This document shows positions 22,551 through 34,451 of a stretch of DNA of 64,000 bases, one piece after another. Made by a program: the position numbers and the translations under genes. Source of the stretch: Antiaris toxicaria (lineage: Eukaryota > Streptophyta > Magnoliopsida > Rosales > Moraceae). The notes below the pieces were generated by a model. It had not been told where the DNA came from and searched no databases. It was given only the letters and a program-made list of their open reading frames with translations. Positions within the stretch are counted from its first letter, which is position 1, and each line of letters starts with the position of its first letter. The stretch covers positions 3,306,001 to 3,370,000 of the forward strand of contig CP141158.1 of assembly GCA_035233585.1 (NCBI GenBank), given 5' to 3'.

Positions 22551-23528
22551 CCCAGATTCTTGATTCTGGGTCTGAAATTCTCTGCTCTGATTTTCTAAGG
22601 CTTTTATGGCTTTGTTCTGCTTCTTGCACTCAAAATCGATCTCAATAAGATCGTTTCAAGGTACCAACTACATTTCTACAATCATGAAACCATGGTTTCA
22701 TAAGCAAAATTTCATATTTTGCTTATTCACCTCTCTTGACTCAATATTTAAAAAAAATCAGAACTTTCTTGAAGAAAACTCACTGAAACTTAGTTTTCTA
22801 AACCATCAACTCACGAATTCGTGTTTAAAAACAACTAGACTTGAACCATGTTTCGATTTAACCGAAAATCTCAACATGCTAAACTCACATTCTCTTTTTC
22901 CACTTAAAACCCCAGATTTTTCACCCAAGAAAACGCGAAAAAAATGAGGGTTTACCTTGCTTGAAGCTTGAGAACTTCTTGCTGTGAAAAATCTTGACTG
23001 AAACTTGAACGATCTGCTGCTTGATGAGAAAAATCCGAACTTAAAAAGATTTCCTCTTCTGCTCTCTCTCTTTCTCTGTCTCTCTTTCTCTTTCTTTCTT
23101 TCTCTTTTTTTCTTTCTCTACACCCCCCTCTCTTTTGCAGCTTAACTAAGTGAATTAATTCACTTAGGCTGCTAAAGGAGCCTCCCTCACGTGACCTCTC
23201 TCCTCTCTCACCATTTTCTTTAATTTCTTTTAAAGAAATGGGAATTTTTGCTTGGTTAATCTTTGCCATTGATCAATGTGGCTTACATGTGAGCCATTAA
23301 TCTTTTAATACGTATTTTCCACATATTTTTAATTAAAACATCATAAATTGAATTAATGTTTAGCTTTTACACTATGTTTATTAATTTATTGTCAAATTTT
23401 GACTAAAATCTAATAGTTTAAAATTTTTATCTGTTCTATATTCTGTAGCATGTCTCATCATGAATGTACATTTATTTACATATCTTGTATAAAATTTTCC
23501 GAAAACGATAAATTTATCGGTTATCATA

Positions 23529-26229
23529 ATTTTTTTTCTTTTATATATGTTTCTCTTTGGCATCAACCAAGCAGGTTCATAATGTCCATGTCCTTGTGTT
23601 GCTGGGTTATCGAACATTGCTGTTACTATTTTAATTATTTATTTTTTAAGAATTACATCATTATTCGAATTGGTATGCCATAAGTCCAACAGTTAATGTC
23701 CGTATGATTTGCATACTTTCTGTCAATAGTTCGTGTTGTAACTTTTAAAAATTACATTATCAATAATTATTATACAATTTCACAAAACTTCGAAAATTAT
23801 TAGCTTTCAAGTGTAGCAGAATCAATACGGATAAGTGTTTTGCCAAACATTAAAAAATGGATCGGTATATTTAAAACATTTAAAAATGGTTAAAAATTTC
23901 AAATCATGATTCACTACAGGTCTTTAGCGATGACGGGCACCATCTCAGTTGAGTACACTTAACGATAACATATTAAAATATATTGTCAGTGATTCTCATT
24001 TAGTGGCTGATGTGCTACCATATTTGGCGACGACAGATTGAAAAATTGTCGTCACTAATGCCTCTGTTTGGCTAATGTGGTAAATCTTTTAAGCGATGAT
24101 TTTTTGTTCCGTCGTCACTGATTTTTTGTTGTTATTTTTTTTAATTTTTTTAAAATAAAATAAATTAATTTTTAACTTATATAATATTGATAGTTATTTA
24201 GCAGTTTTGTTTTTTGGTTAATTGTTGTCGTTGTTGATTTTTCTTAAATTAAAAAAAATTAATTTTTTTATTTATTTAATATTCACATTTTTTTGGCAGT
24301 TTTATTATTGAATTCCGTTTTAGTAATGAACATATATTATATAAATAAAAGCATCCTCAAAACACAATTAAAAAAAAAATGCTAAAAGTCAAGTAACGAA
24401 ACAAATAGTAAAAGTCAGGTTATATGCACATAACATTCTAAAAGTAGACAAACACAATAATAGAGAAAAAAAAAAATGTAGCTAGTTGATAACTCTTTAT
24501 AGAGTTATTTTACTATTTTTTTATGTACAAAAGTTATTTTAATTTTTGAGAGTTTTATTTGATTTTAATACATTTTTGTTTTGTTTACTTTTATTTAAAT
24601 TTTTTATAAATTTTGTGAGATTTTTAGCTAATTTTTCTTTATTTTAGTAATAGTATATTAAATAAACTTAAAATTAAATATTTCTAATGAGTTTACTTAT
24701 AGCATTATTTTGGAAAATGCCTAATTTTAACACTTTATTTATCTGCAATGTCAAATAGGGATAAAAAAAATTCATGTGTTAAAAATAAATCCTACTAGGT
24801 GCTATTATTCACAGTAGTAAAACTGTAACTTGATTGGTCTTATTTTTATCCTCTCATTAATTCCAGTATTTAAAAAAAAAAAAAACTCAAATCAGAGCTT
24901 GTATGAAGAAATTATGGTAAATTCTAACTTCTGATTAATAAGGAGACAGTTGGGATCCATGCAGAGTTACTTATTATTATTATTATTACTATTTCTTTTT
25001 TTCTTTCTTTCTTTTTTGTCCTTTTCTTCACTTTCTCCGATTGAATTCAGTGGACTTACATCCGAGCCGAAATCATGTGAATTTCAGTGGCTACTCGCAT
25101 GTGAGTTAGTAGAACAGTGATGGTTTGTAGCCTATAAAAGGTAGAGAAGGGAAAGTAAGAAAAGCAACGAAGAAAGTAGGGAGCAAGACCAAACTTGAGG
25201 CCTAGCCCTCTGGTGTAGGGGTCTACTTGGAGCATAGGTTACCTATAAATTTTTTTCTTTTGTAGTTTCAGTTGTACTTTTCATATCAATAAAAGAAGGA
25301 GTTTCTAGATATTCTGCCAGTATAAATATCACTAAGTTTTTTAGAATCTTCTATTTTATTTTGTCATTATGTTTAATTTGTCTTATTGTGTTATTTTATT
25401 TTTCTTTATGAATTAATTAAATTTTTGCTTGGAACTATGATGTAGCTTAATTATGATGGTTTAATTAAATTAAGCATATTATTATGATTGTCGTATTTGT
25501 TAGTATATTTATTCTCAAACTTAATGCTTTTAAATTTTTTGCCAACTTTTGAATGATTTAAGGAACAAAATGAAACCCAGAGGAGATTTTGTGACATGGC
25601 TTTAGAATGAATACCATAAAATCTAGGATAAAATAGAGATGTATCTATCTATGTTTTTATGGTCATATTATTAACTATCACAGATCTCTCAACGAACACT
25701 TTTTATAATCAAATTTGGATTCTTATTTTACTGTTTACATATATGATACTATTCACATGTAAGATACTATTCATCGTGAATTTTAATTTACTAATCTTTA
25801 CGTTTTACATAAATTTAATTACCAAAATATAGAATTTATGTATAACTTGAGAAAGATTACATAAAATGAAAGGGTTAGTTGACCATCAATAAATATGAAT
25901 ACGAAATTCATAATAATATACTTAAATGAAATTAAATCTGATTAATTACAGTGAAATCATATTTCCTAGCAGTTGTGTGTTTGTTTATATGTTATTAATT
26001 TATGTTCACTTATTTTTGTAATTTTAGTTCATTTATTTAATTTTTCAATTATAACATTTTTCGGTTACTCAAATAAAATTAAAATTAACTAATTTCGGTA
26101 TTTAATAACACTATCCTTATGGGAACTTGTTTAATTTGTGCACTTATGAAAATCCACAACACTAGTCACCCAAGTTTATCTACTTTGCTTATTATTATTA
26201 TTATTCTCCTTTTTAGTCTATTTTGAGGC
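23529..26229. other. AT-rich spacer with transposon relics
   Basis: No gene is supported. It holds a CACTA-like end at 23912-24130 and a promoter-like block at about 25128-25300: TATA box CCTATAAAAGG at 25128-25138, a purine-rich leader, then CAATAAAAG at 25286. That block resembles a small LTR or TRIM transcription unit, but no second copy was found in the window. Microsatellites of ATT type lie near 24970. Confidence 0.4.
23912..24130 (+). mobile_element. Possible CACTA-type transposon end
   Basis: The sequence starts CACTACAGGTCTTTAGCGATGACGG and is followed by subterminal motifs GGCGACGACA, TTGTCGTCACT, AGCGATGATTTTT and CCGTCGTCACT in both orientations. A CACTA start with short subterminal repeats is the usual CACTA layout. 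The opposite end was not found, so this is an end fragment or a relic. Confidence 0.35.
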
Positions 26230-26541
26230 TATGGCAGAGGGACTATACTTGAGGTAAAGGTGAATGCATGTTGGTCCATAAAGTTTGGATTCATCCGAGA
26301 CATCACAGTAGCCATTATCATGTTAGTGGCATTTGTATTGGCAAACCACTTTTATATAGCTACAGTGGAAGCTGTGCCGTTGATGATCGGTCTCCACCTG
26401 ATGATCTTAAATAATTGGATGCTCCGCTCTGTCCGTGCTTACCAGTCAATTTTGGGCCTACTGCGTTTGTATTGCCCCCGACGAGTTCAAAGTAGGGTGT
26501 TCAGAATTCCTTTCTCATTTGTTCTAGAAGAAGAAGGTTAG
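26230..26541 (+). pseudogene. Possible RNase H-like (RVT_3) relic of a non-LTR element
   Basis: An open stretch of about 93 codons reads FIRDITVAII ... IATVEAVPLMIGLHLM. This recalls the RVT_3 RNase H pattern of plant LINE-type ORFs (IRD, then AEA-ALLIGL-LA). Upstream catalytic parts are missing or out of frame and no RT is nearby. Similarity was judged by eye only, so the call is tentative. Confidence 0.25.
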
Positions 26542-26683
26542 GTGACAACTATGACAGTTGAGTTTGTCTCTCCTCAACCATCTTAGTAATTAAAATGACT
26601 GCATGTAATAATTAGGTAATGCAAACATATAAAATTGTTTAGAAAAGAATACAAATTATTATTTTTGTTATTTAAATAATATA

Positions 26684-27389
26684 GGGAGAATGAGGGAAAT
26701 AGGTCAAAATTAAAATTGAATAAAAATAAATAATAGAAAATTTTTAGACCTATAATAACTAGTATATTTTTGGTAAATAATAATTGATCATAATTAAAAT
26801 TCTAAAAATATCCCTTATGTGTAAATCTTGTTAAATTTATTTGGAAATTATTTTTTACTTGGTAATTCATTTATTTACGTGTGTAAATCATTGATTTATC
26901 AATTCTCTACCCAGAATTTTCTCAGAAAACAAATAGATAGCTTTAAAATTTTACTGGTAAATCATTTATTTATGTGTGTAAATCATTGATTTACCAATTC
27001 TCCACCCAAAATTTTCTCAAGAAACAAACAAAAAAGAGAAGTCTAGCCCCTAACAAAAGTTCACAGAAGAAAAAGATAAATTAGCAGCATAAAAGTAAAA
27101 ACAGATCTTTGGTTTCTCTTTCTAGAGAGTAGATTTCCATAGTTTCTTTGATCTTATTGTGCTCTAGAAGATATTGTAAGAGATCTATTTGTGGTTGGAT
27201 TTTTGATGATGAACGATGACATAGAGAGAGAAATGGAAAGAGAGAGAAATAAAATCTAGAAAGAAATATGGGTATAATTGTAAAATTACATGACTCTTAA
27301 ATCAAAATTGCTATTTATTTTCTATGTTAAGTAAATATGCTATTTACTTTTATTGACTAAAAAAATTGGTCTATTTATTACAATTTCTC
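26684..27389. mobile_element. Non-autonomous MULE-like element (MITE) with 9-bp TSD
   Basis: The ends GGGAGAATGAGGGAAATAGGTC and (reverse complement of the right side) GAGAAATTGTAATAAATAGACC form imperfect inverted repeats continuing inward (AATAAAAATAAAT against AATAAAAGTAAAT). The 9 bases outside are AATAATATA (26675-26683) and AATAAAATA (27390-27398), matching 8 of 9, as expected for Mutator-like elements. A second copy begins at 63860. There is no transposase. Inside, an 84-bp unit is tandemly duplicated (26852-27030, TTTAC-TGTGTAAATCATTGATTTA). Confidence 0.55.
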
Positions 27390-29724
27390 AATAAAATATA
27401 ACTTGAATACAACCCAAAAACATATTCAGCACTTATTCCTCGCTTATTGGATTCCTTTGAAATTCACAAACATCATCATATAGTTTCGTCACAAGATCAA
27501 AGAGTTGAGTAAATTGAGTGTCCATTTGACTTTTTCAGGTCAATAACGAAGTAGTTAATTGGTTATGACTTTTCAAAAAGGATAGTAAAAGATTGCTCCC
27601 AATCTTTCTTTGTCGTCGTGCCAAAACGGGTAGAAAAGCCTTTAAAAAAAAAAAAAAGGACAAATGGAGCATATCTGCTTTATTTTTGGTTATTTACATT
27701 TTTATATCTTGTATTTTACTTTTATTCATAAAATATACCTGTATTTTGAAGTTTCATATTTTATACAATCAAATTACATTTATATGGGTAATTTGGGCCT
27801 TTAAGGTCAAAATTATGTGTCGACCAAGAAAGGGTGTAAATTTGTATTTTAAATGTAGTATGATGATATAAAAATATCAATGTTCAAAACACAAGATATA
27901 CTTTATGAATAAAAGCAAAATATATAGTATAAAAATGTAAATATCTCTTTTTTTATGTTGTTGACAAATGCGGTGCTGATGTAGTAGAAGCAGGTTCAGA
28001 AAAGATAGATGGTTTTTTTTTTTTTAGGGAACTAAGAATTGATTAGTCTTTGATACCAATTGACACATGATAGGGGTAAAAGATGATGAAAGGGATAGGC
28101 ATTGGATCGAAAGCAGCTTTATTATTATTATTTTTTACCATCCATCATCCAATCCTATTATGAAATAATTAATTTTAAATCCAACCAATCCAATCCAATT
28201 TATTTTATCATTTAGTCCAATCTAGTCCAAAATCTGTTGGATTGAATTATATGATTGGATTATGCTTATGTTTTCTTACAAACTTTTAAAACCAACTCAA
28301 AAAAGATAAATCACATTTTTTAGACATCAATTTAATTCTCCAGCATCCATTCGTCATATAATAATAAAGCAAAATATCCAAAATAGTAAGTAAGATCTTT
28401 AAGTTAATATAGCATAATCTTTGTCCAAATTAAAAACAAAACACTCAAAAAAAATATAATCACAAAAATGAATATCATATCATAATTGGCATGACAAGCC
28501 TATCATAGGATAAGGTTCTTCTAGTTTGTCAATCTAGCTAAAATATCTACAAAAATTAAAAGGGAAAGAACAAAAAAATAAAACCAAAAAAAGGTTAATC
28601 GGACAGAGGTTAAAAAAATGCCCTTCAAAAAAGATAAGAAATAAGTTAGATAATATATTATATTTACATATATATTATATAATATGTAAAATTTTATTAT
28701 TTTCATATAAATTATAAGTATATGGATTAGATTGAATTTATTAGATTTTCAAAATTCAAATTCAATATCCATTCCGATCCAATTAAATGGGCCAAATTAC
28801 TATCAAAATCCAATCTAATAATGTGTGGATATCTAATTTTTTTAGATGGATTGGACGATTTGGTTGGATGCATTGAATGACTGGATGTTGTGTCTAGCCT
28901 TGTGAAGAATCTAGATAAAAAAAAAAATAGAATAACTAAGAAAATAGGACTACATATAGAAATAAGAAGATTTAGATATAGAAATCAAAAGATTTAGGGG
29001 AAGAATAAGTACTCTAGATGAAAACTAGACATCTCAATATTTACTAATCATAACTACTCTAAAAATAAACCGTAATGTCCTATTTATATAAGGCAAATCC
29101 TAATGCAATTATCTTTCAAAATCCTAGAGGAAATCAAATTCCTAATATATAAAATAATCCCAAAAGAGATAGATAACATTAAATAAATCATAATAGTAAA
29201 CATAAATTTGATAATCCTAATCCCATTATGCATCAATTGAAATATTGTGATAGTAAAATTGTTTAAATGCACTCGAATGTTTCACCACCAACCACGCATG
29301 CATTGCATATAAATGTAAAAATTCTAAATTTAGATTGTGATCCAAATAAGGACTTTGACTTAAGTTGGAACTAGCGATCTTGGTACAGAAAAGATAACTG
29401 CATTTAAAGAAAAGAAAAGAAAGCAAAATTTAAAATAAAAAAAATGACAAGAGGCCAGTCTCTCTAACTAGGGCTTGCAACAGGACAGGTCCAGATGGCT
29501 CACGCTTAGTGAATAAAAACACTTCCCATGCCCACCCTATAACCTGTTTAAATAAGCAGGGACAGAGCAAGTTTTTCCCATCACAGGTTTGGGGTGCCCC
29601 ACGGGTGCCCTATTTATCCATTTATATATTTTCATCATATCAAATAAAAATTTAAAATTTAAAATAAAAATGCTTATATTTGGGATTTTAAGTTTAAATA
29701 AATCAAAACTATGGAGTTAAAATG
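27390..29724. other. AT-rich spacer with simple and inverted repeats
   Basis: No gene is supported. At 28170-28190 and 28849-28875 the motif CCAACCAATCCAATCCA and an inverted counterpart may bound a decayed inverted-repeat element of about 700 bp. At about 29470-29620 a stretch starting TAGGGCTTGCAACAGGACAGG, with a GGTGCCCCACGGGTGCCCTA region, resembles common plant hAT-type repeats. Both are weak calls. Confidence 0.4.
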
Positions 29725-31060
29725 TGTGATAACCGAGAAACTTAACACTCTCGGAAAATTTTGTATAAGATATATAAATAAATATACATTTATAGTGAGA
29801 TATGTTACAGAATAAAGAACAGAGGAAAATTTTGATTAATTTAGTTTTAATCAAAATTTGATAATGAATTAATGAATATAGTTTAAAAGCTAAACATTAA
29901 TTCAAATTAAGATGTTTTAAATTTAATAGAAAAGTATGTGGAAAATGCATATTAAGAGATCAATGGCACACAAGTAAGCCACATTGATCAATGACCAAGA
30001 ATAGCCAAACAAGCCCCTACAATTTTCTTAAAGAAAATTAAAGAAAATTAAGGAAATGTGAGAGGGTGGAGGTCACGTAAGGGAAGTGACCCAAGTGAAT
30101 TTATTCACTTGGTTCAACGGCAAAGAGAAGCAGTGGAGAGAAAGAAAGAGAAAGAGAAAGAGAGAGAGAGAAACTGAGAAAGAGAGAAAGCAGAAGAGTA
30201 AATCCAAGAAAGTTCGGATCTTTCTCTTCAAGTAGCAGATCATTCAAGATTCAGCAGTAAGAAGCTCTTAAGCTTCAAGTAAGGTAAACCCTCATTTTCT
30301 CACGTTTTTCTTGGGGGAAAATCTGGGGTTTTGAGAGGAAAAAGAGAATGTGAGTAAATCATGTTGAGATTTTCAGTTAAAATCGAAACGTGGTTCGACT
30401 CTAGTTGTTTTAAAACACGAATCTATGAGTTGATGGTGTAGAAAACCAAGTTTAGTGAGTTTTCTTTAAGAAAGTTCAGATTTTTTAAAAGTTGAGTCAA
30501 GAGATGTTCATAAGCAAAATGTGAGATTTTGCTTATGAAATCATGGATTTGTGATAGTAGAAATGCAGCCTATATCTCAAATCGATCTTATTAAGATCGA
30601 TTTTGAGTGTAAGAAGTAGAACAAAGGCCATAAAAGCCTTAGAAAATCAGAGCAGAGCAGTTCAGACCCAGAATCTTGATTCTGGTATGAACACGGGCAT
30701 GTTCAGAACACGGCCTCGAACATGCCCACATGCACGACCGTGTTGCAAGAAAATTGAGACCCGAAAGGTACACGGCCGTGTATCGGGCTGTGTCAAGGGG
30801 CACACGGCCATGGGAAGGGCATGTAGCAGACCATGTTAGACAGCAGGAAAACACAGTCAGAAACACGGCCGTGTAGGTGACCGTGTAATATTACACGGCC
30901 ATGTTCCATGAAGTACACGGCCATACACGTAAATCCAGAGGAGTACACGGTCAGAAACACGACCGTGTAAATACCCGTGTAAGACAGTATGAATTATACA
31001 GCCATGTTGTATAGATTACACGGCCATGCATGTAAGTCCAGAAAGGTACACCTAAAAATT
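29725..31060 (+). mobile_element. Truncated LTR of gypsy family L2
   Basis: It begins TGTGATAACCGAG, the canonical L2 start, and is collinear with the reverse complement of 18345-20081 and 21043-23528 for the first half. It includes the GA-rich tract (30130-30190) and the ACACGGCCGTGT cluster. It stops shortly after AAGTCCAGAAAGGTACAC, before the intron-like segment, and abuts the minus-strand L3 LTR. The 3' half is missing. Confidence 0.85.
30680..31045. repeat. ACACGGCCGTGT palindrome cluster (truncated L2 LTR)
   Basis: Exact 12-mers lie at 30770-30781 and 30863-30874. Many half or mutated copies are spaced 10-30 bp apart, interleaved with ATGAATT/ATGCATG linkers. Confidence 0.85.
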
Positions 31061-31064
31061 GGAA

Positions 31065-31288
31065 AATGTCCATCTTTTCTTTTCACTCTTCTTTCCTTTC
31101 TTTTATTTTCACTCTCCTTCTGTTTCTTTTCTTTTCACTTTCATTTCGTTTCTTTTCTTTTCACTTTCCTTTGGTGGGCCCGTTGTTGAATGTACCTATT
31201 TGCGCGCGAACAGTGGGAGGAGGGGGAGCGACCCACCAACCTACCTCACAGTCACATTAATTACCACACCTTCGGAGTTGGTCCAACC
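31065..31288 (-). mobile_element. L3 LTR fragment, left of the Tekay insertion
   Basis: The reverse complement matches 52970-53100 of the L3 solo LTR: GGGCCCGTTGTTG, the GTGGGAGGAGGGGGAGC block, CCTACCTCACAGTCACAT, then CCTTCGG-G-TGGTCCAACC. The CTTTT-rich start is the edge of the GAAAA tract seen at 53080-53350. The fragment continues at 44732 after the inserted Tekay element. Confidence 0.88.
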
Positions 31289-33414
31289 TGTGACAACCGG
31301 GAAATTCAGGCAATTCTCGGATGAAAATGTACAAATGTATGTGTATAAAAATTTGTACCATTTAAAGAGTGAAATAAATGTATTTATATTGTTTAGAATA
31401 TATGAAAATGTTCTAACAATACTGACGAGTAAGAATTCAGTGTTGGAAAAATTCACTGAGTTGAAACGGGTGAAACGGTGCCAAAACCGGCATTGAAAAC
31501 CCTAACCGGGACAATAAAAGACGGAAAACTTCCGGGATTAATTTTGATCAAACGGAAGCAGTTTAAATTGATCCGACTGCACAGGAGACCTCAGGAAAAC
31601 GCCGGGACGATTTCAGGAAAATTTCGGCTCGAACCAGTATCGGTCAAAAAATAGTCGAATTAATATGAATAGTGAAAGTTAAAGTCAACTTTGCTTTAGC
31701 ATTTATGACATCATAAATCCCTTTAATAAATGGGAAGAAAATGGTGGTTGGTAGCATTAATGGTCATGATTCATTTGCTTTTTGATCTAAAGGCCAAGAT
31801 TTGGCCAAAATTCATCATTTTAATTTATTGAAAAATATGGAAAGTATTAAGGTGAAATGTGTTGAGTTTTGATTGGTGGAAAAGCCAAATTAATTGGCCT
31901 TTTAGTTGCATAAGTCGGCAACTTTGGGAATAAAGTGGCCGAGACCATTTTGAAAGCCAAACCAAAGATAACAAAATTTCTAAGTTATTTTCTCATGGTG
32001 GAGCCGTGAGCTACCAAGGGAGAGTAAGAGAATTCTTCAATTTTTCTTCACGAAATTTGTATCAAAGCATTCCTTGAAGACAAAGGAAGCAAGTGAACAA
32101 GGTAATTCCCCTTGGATTAAACTTTTTCTTGGTTTTTTTTCAATAAAACTGTGTGATGAATAGTGAAAAAGATGGAAAAATTTGTGGTGGTTTTCAATGA
32201 TTTGGTGTTTGGGTTTTGTTAAGGGTATAATTAGGAAGAAAACCATGTAATTGGTTTGAAGAAAAACCAAAATTTTGTTGGTTTTCCAAGGGTAAAACCA
32301 TGGGTTACCTTGAGTAATCAATGAAGAAATTGTTGTGTTTATGTATTAACATGCTTTCAAGTTAAAATTTGTTAAGAATAAAGCATGATTTACATTATGG
32401 AAAGCTTAAAAAAAATTTTTGGTGTGAATTACCTAATGTGGCCGTGGGATTACTTAGGGTTTAGAAGAAAAATTTTGCATGGTTTATGTGATATTTGGAT
32501 GATTTAAATCATGCATTTTATAATGTAAATGATGGAATTATGATTGAAAGTATGAAACAAAAATATTGTGCATGTTTTTCATTAAGTGGCCGTGGGTTAT
32601 AAGTGATTAAAAACCCTAAGAATTTGATTGAAAAATGCAATGAAAATGGGCTTGAAAATGTGTTAGAAAATGACATTTTAACAGCCTAAAATGTGGTGGA
32701 AAATTTGAGAAGTTTGGTTCGGTTTGATTGTGAAAACCGAGACCAAAACTAAGGGCAAAATTGAGAAAAAAAATTTTGTAATGTGGGTTAAAATGCAAAT
32801 TGGAATTTTGTGAGCTTTTATGTAAAAGTTTGGAAAACTTTTACATAAAATAGGCTTGTGGTATAGTACGTGACAGGTACATATGGTTCGAGGCATACCT
32901 AACGCCGGTAGCCGTAAAATTATGCCGAAATACTGCAGAAATTTCGAAAACAGCATTTGGGGTAAAATGGAAATAAAAATAAAAAGTTTGGGGTCGGGTC
33001 GGAAACCCGAGTCCCTAACAGAAAATTGAATGAGGAAAACCTAAGGGGTGGTTCGTGAATAGTAACCCGTCCCCTAAAAATGTAAAACGCGAGTAAAACT
33101 GAAAAACCGACCCCGAGGGGGGAGGTGTTTTTGGAAATGAAATAAATGTCCGAGTCGGGAACGGAAAATCCTAGCCTCGGAGACCTAGGTTGTGAATGTC
33201 TAGATGAACGTTTTAAATACTAGTGAAACGTCCATTTGAGGCTCCGAAACGATAGAAAATCGCTAAACCGACGTAAGGGTCGGAATAGTGCTTCTCGAGG
33301 GTCGGGAAAGTGAAAAGTGGAAATAAAATAGAAATGAACCCGGTAATGATTAGAAAAGAGTCAGAAAAGTTCCTGAGAGCCAAAAATGCAGTCTGGATCG
33401 GGAAAATTTTCATC

Positions 33415-33497
33415 AGGGGTAAAATTGTAATTTTACCAAAATATAGGGGTAAAATCGTAATTTTACCAAAATATAGGGGTAAAATTGTAATTTTGTA
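33415..33497 (+). repeat. 30-bp tandem repeat in Tekay 5' LTR
   Basis: About 2.7 copies of a 30-bp unit, AGGGGTAAAATTGTAATTTT followed by ACCAAAATAT. The same array occurs in the 3' LTR at 43272-43354. The unit contains AAAATTGTAATTTT, which can pair with itself. Confidence 0.85.
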
Positions 33498-33702
33498 AAA
33501 GTTGAGAAAAAAAATGGGAAAAATGATAAATAAAGCCTAAAAAGTTATAAATAGGTTTTATTTAAGCTTTTAAATGAAAAATAAAAGCTATAAATGGAAA
33601 TGAAATTAACAGACAAAGTTTTGTCTGTAGGATCCAAAAAAAATCGACCTACAAGGAGGGCGATCAAAGATCCACGAGAGAAAAAGAGAAGAGACTGATA
33701 AG

Positions 33703-34451
33703 GTAAGTTCAGACATTTACCTGTCTACAACATATAGCATTATTGTTGCTAACTTTGATATACTAACTATAAGTTAGGTACATATGTGCTACGGGTACTA
33801 TCTTAGAGTAGAGAGAGAGACGTAATGTGCTACGGGCACTATTGAGAATGGACACATTATTAATTGTGCTTCGGGTACTAGAGCGAGGTTAATGAAACTC
33901 ACTCACCTAAAATTAAAATGTGAACCATTCCTAATCACGGGACAATGTGAAGTCACCGGGTTAGTATTTTAAAAAGTCGGTAATGAAACCACTTTCTGGC
34001 GTACCAGCCTTCCGTACAGGGAGGTAATTTTGCCTTCGGGGCTATGAGAATAAGGCTGTAGAGGTCAGCACTGATGTACCGCTCCCAGTCATGTATAATT
34101 TTGCCTTTGGTGCTATGAGATTAAGGCTGTGGAGGTCAGCACTAATGTACCGCTCCCAGTCATGCGCACTTAAATGGTACTGCCAACCTGAGCTCAAAAC
34201 CAAAACATAAGCAAAGATAATTACCTAAAACTGAAACTATATCATAATTGAGCATAAGACAGTTTAGTGAGAGTATTGACATCGCGGTAGATGTACTGTT
34301 GTGACACTGTGTTGTGGTCAACCTTTCTATTCACGTATGAATAGTGGTCAAAGGTACTATTTATGATAAATAGTACTATTCATAGAAATTTTATTTCTTA
34401 CATGTTTGAACTTACTGAGCCTGTAGCTTACCATTTTTGCTAATGTTGCAG
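33703..34451 (+). other. Intron-like segment in Tekay 5' LTR
   Basis: ATAAG|GTAAGTTCAGACATTTAC starts at 33703 and GCTAATGTTGCAG ends at 34451 (749 bp). GTAAGC follows directly, so the acceptor abuts another donor-like sequence. In the 3' LTR the same span is 43558-44335 (778 bp). Conservation of these two blocks in other LTR families suggests a spliced leader intron. No transcript evidence is available. Confidence 0.45.

Larger units (their letters stand above)
21043..23528 (-). mobile_element. Solo LTR of gypsy family L2
   Basis: A single 2486-bp LTR, plus-strand ends TGTGGTGACCC and CGGTTATCATA (the minus start is TATGATAACCG, a decayed TGTG). It is collinear with 2755-3534 plus 18345-20081 and has no gag-pol next to it. 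The flanks are TTTTT (21038-21042) and ATTTT (23529-23533), a possible TSD with one mismatch in a T-rich context that is weak by itself. At about 21800 it shows the empty site of the copia insertion. Confidence 0.85.

Noticed and set aside
28160..28900. Clear-cut MITE with CCAACCAATCCAATCC inverted ends
   Set aside because: The inverted motifs are short and imperfect, and no target-site duplication could be fixed, so it is mentioned only as part of the spacer.
31059..31496. 145-codon ORF spanning the start of the Tekay 5' LTR
   Set aside because: It crosses an element boundary and is half polypyrimidine tract. The identical LTR part at 41143-41355 gives the same chance frame.
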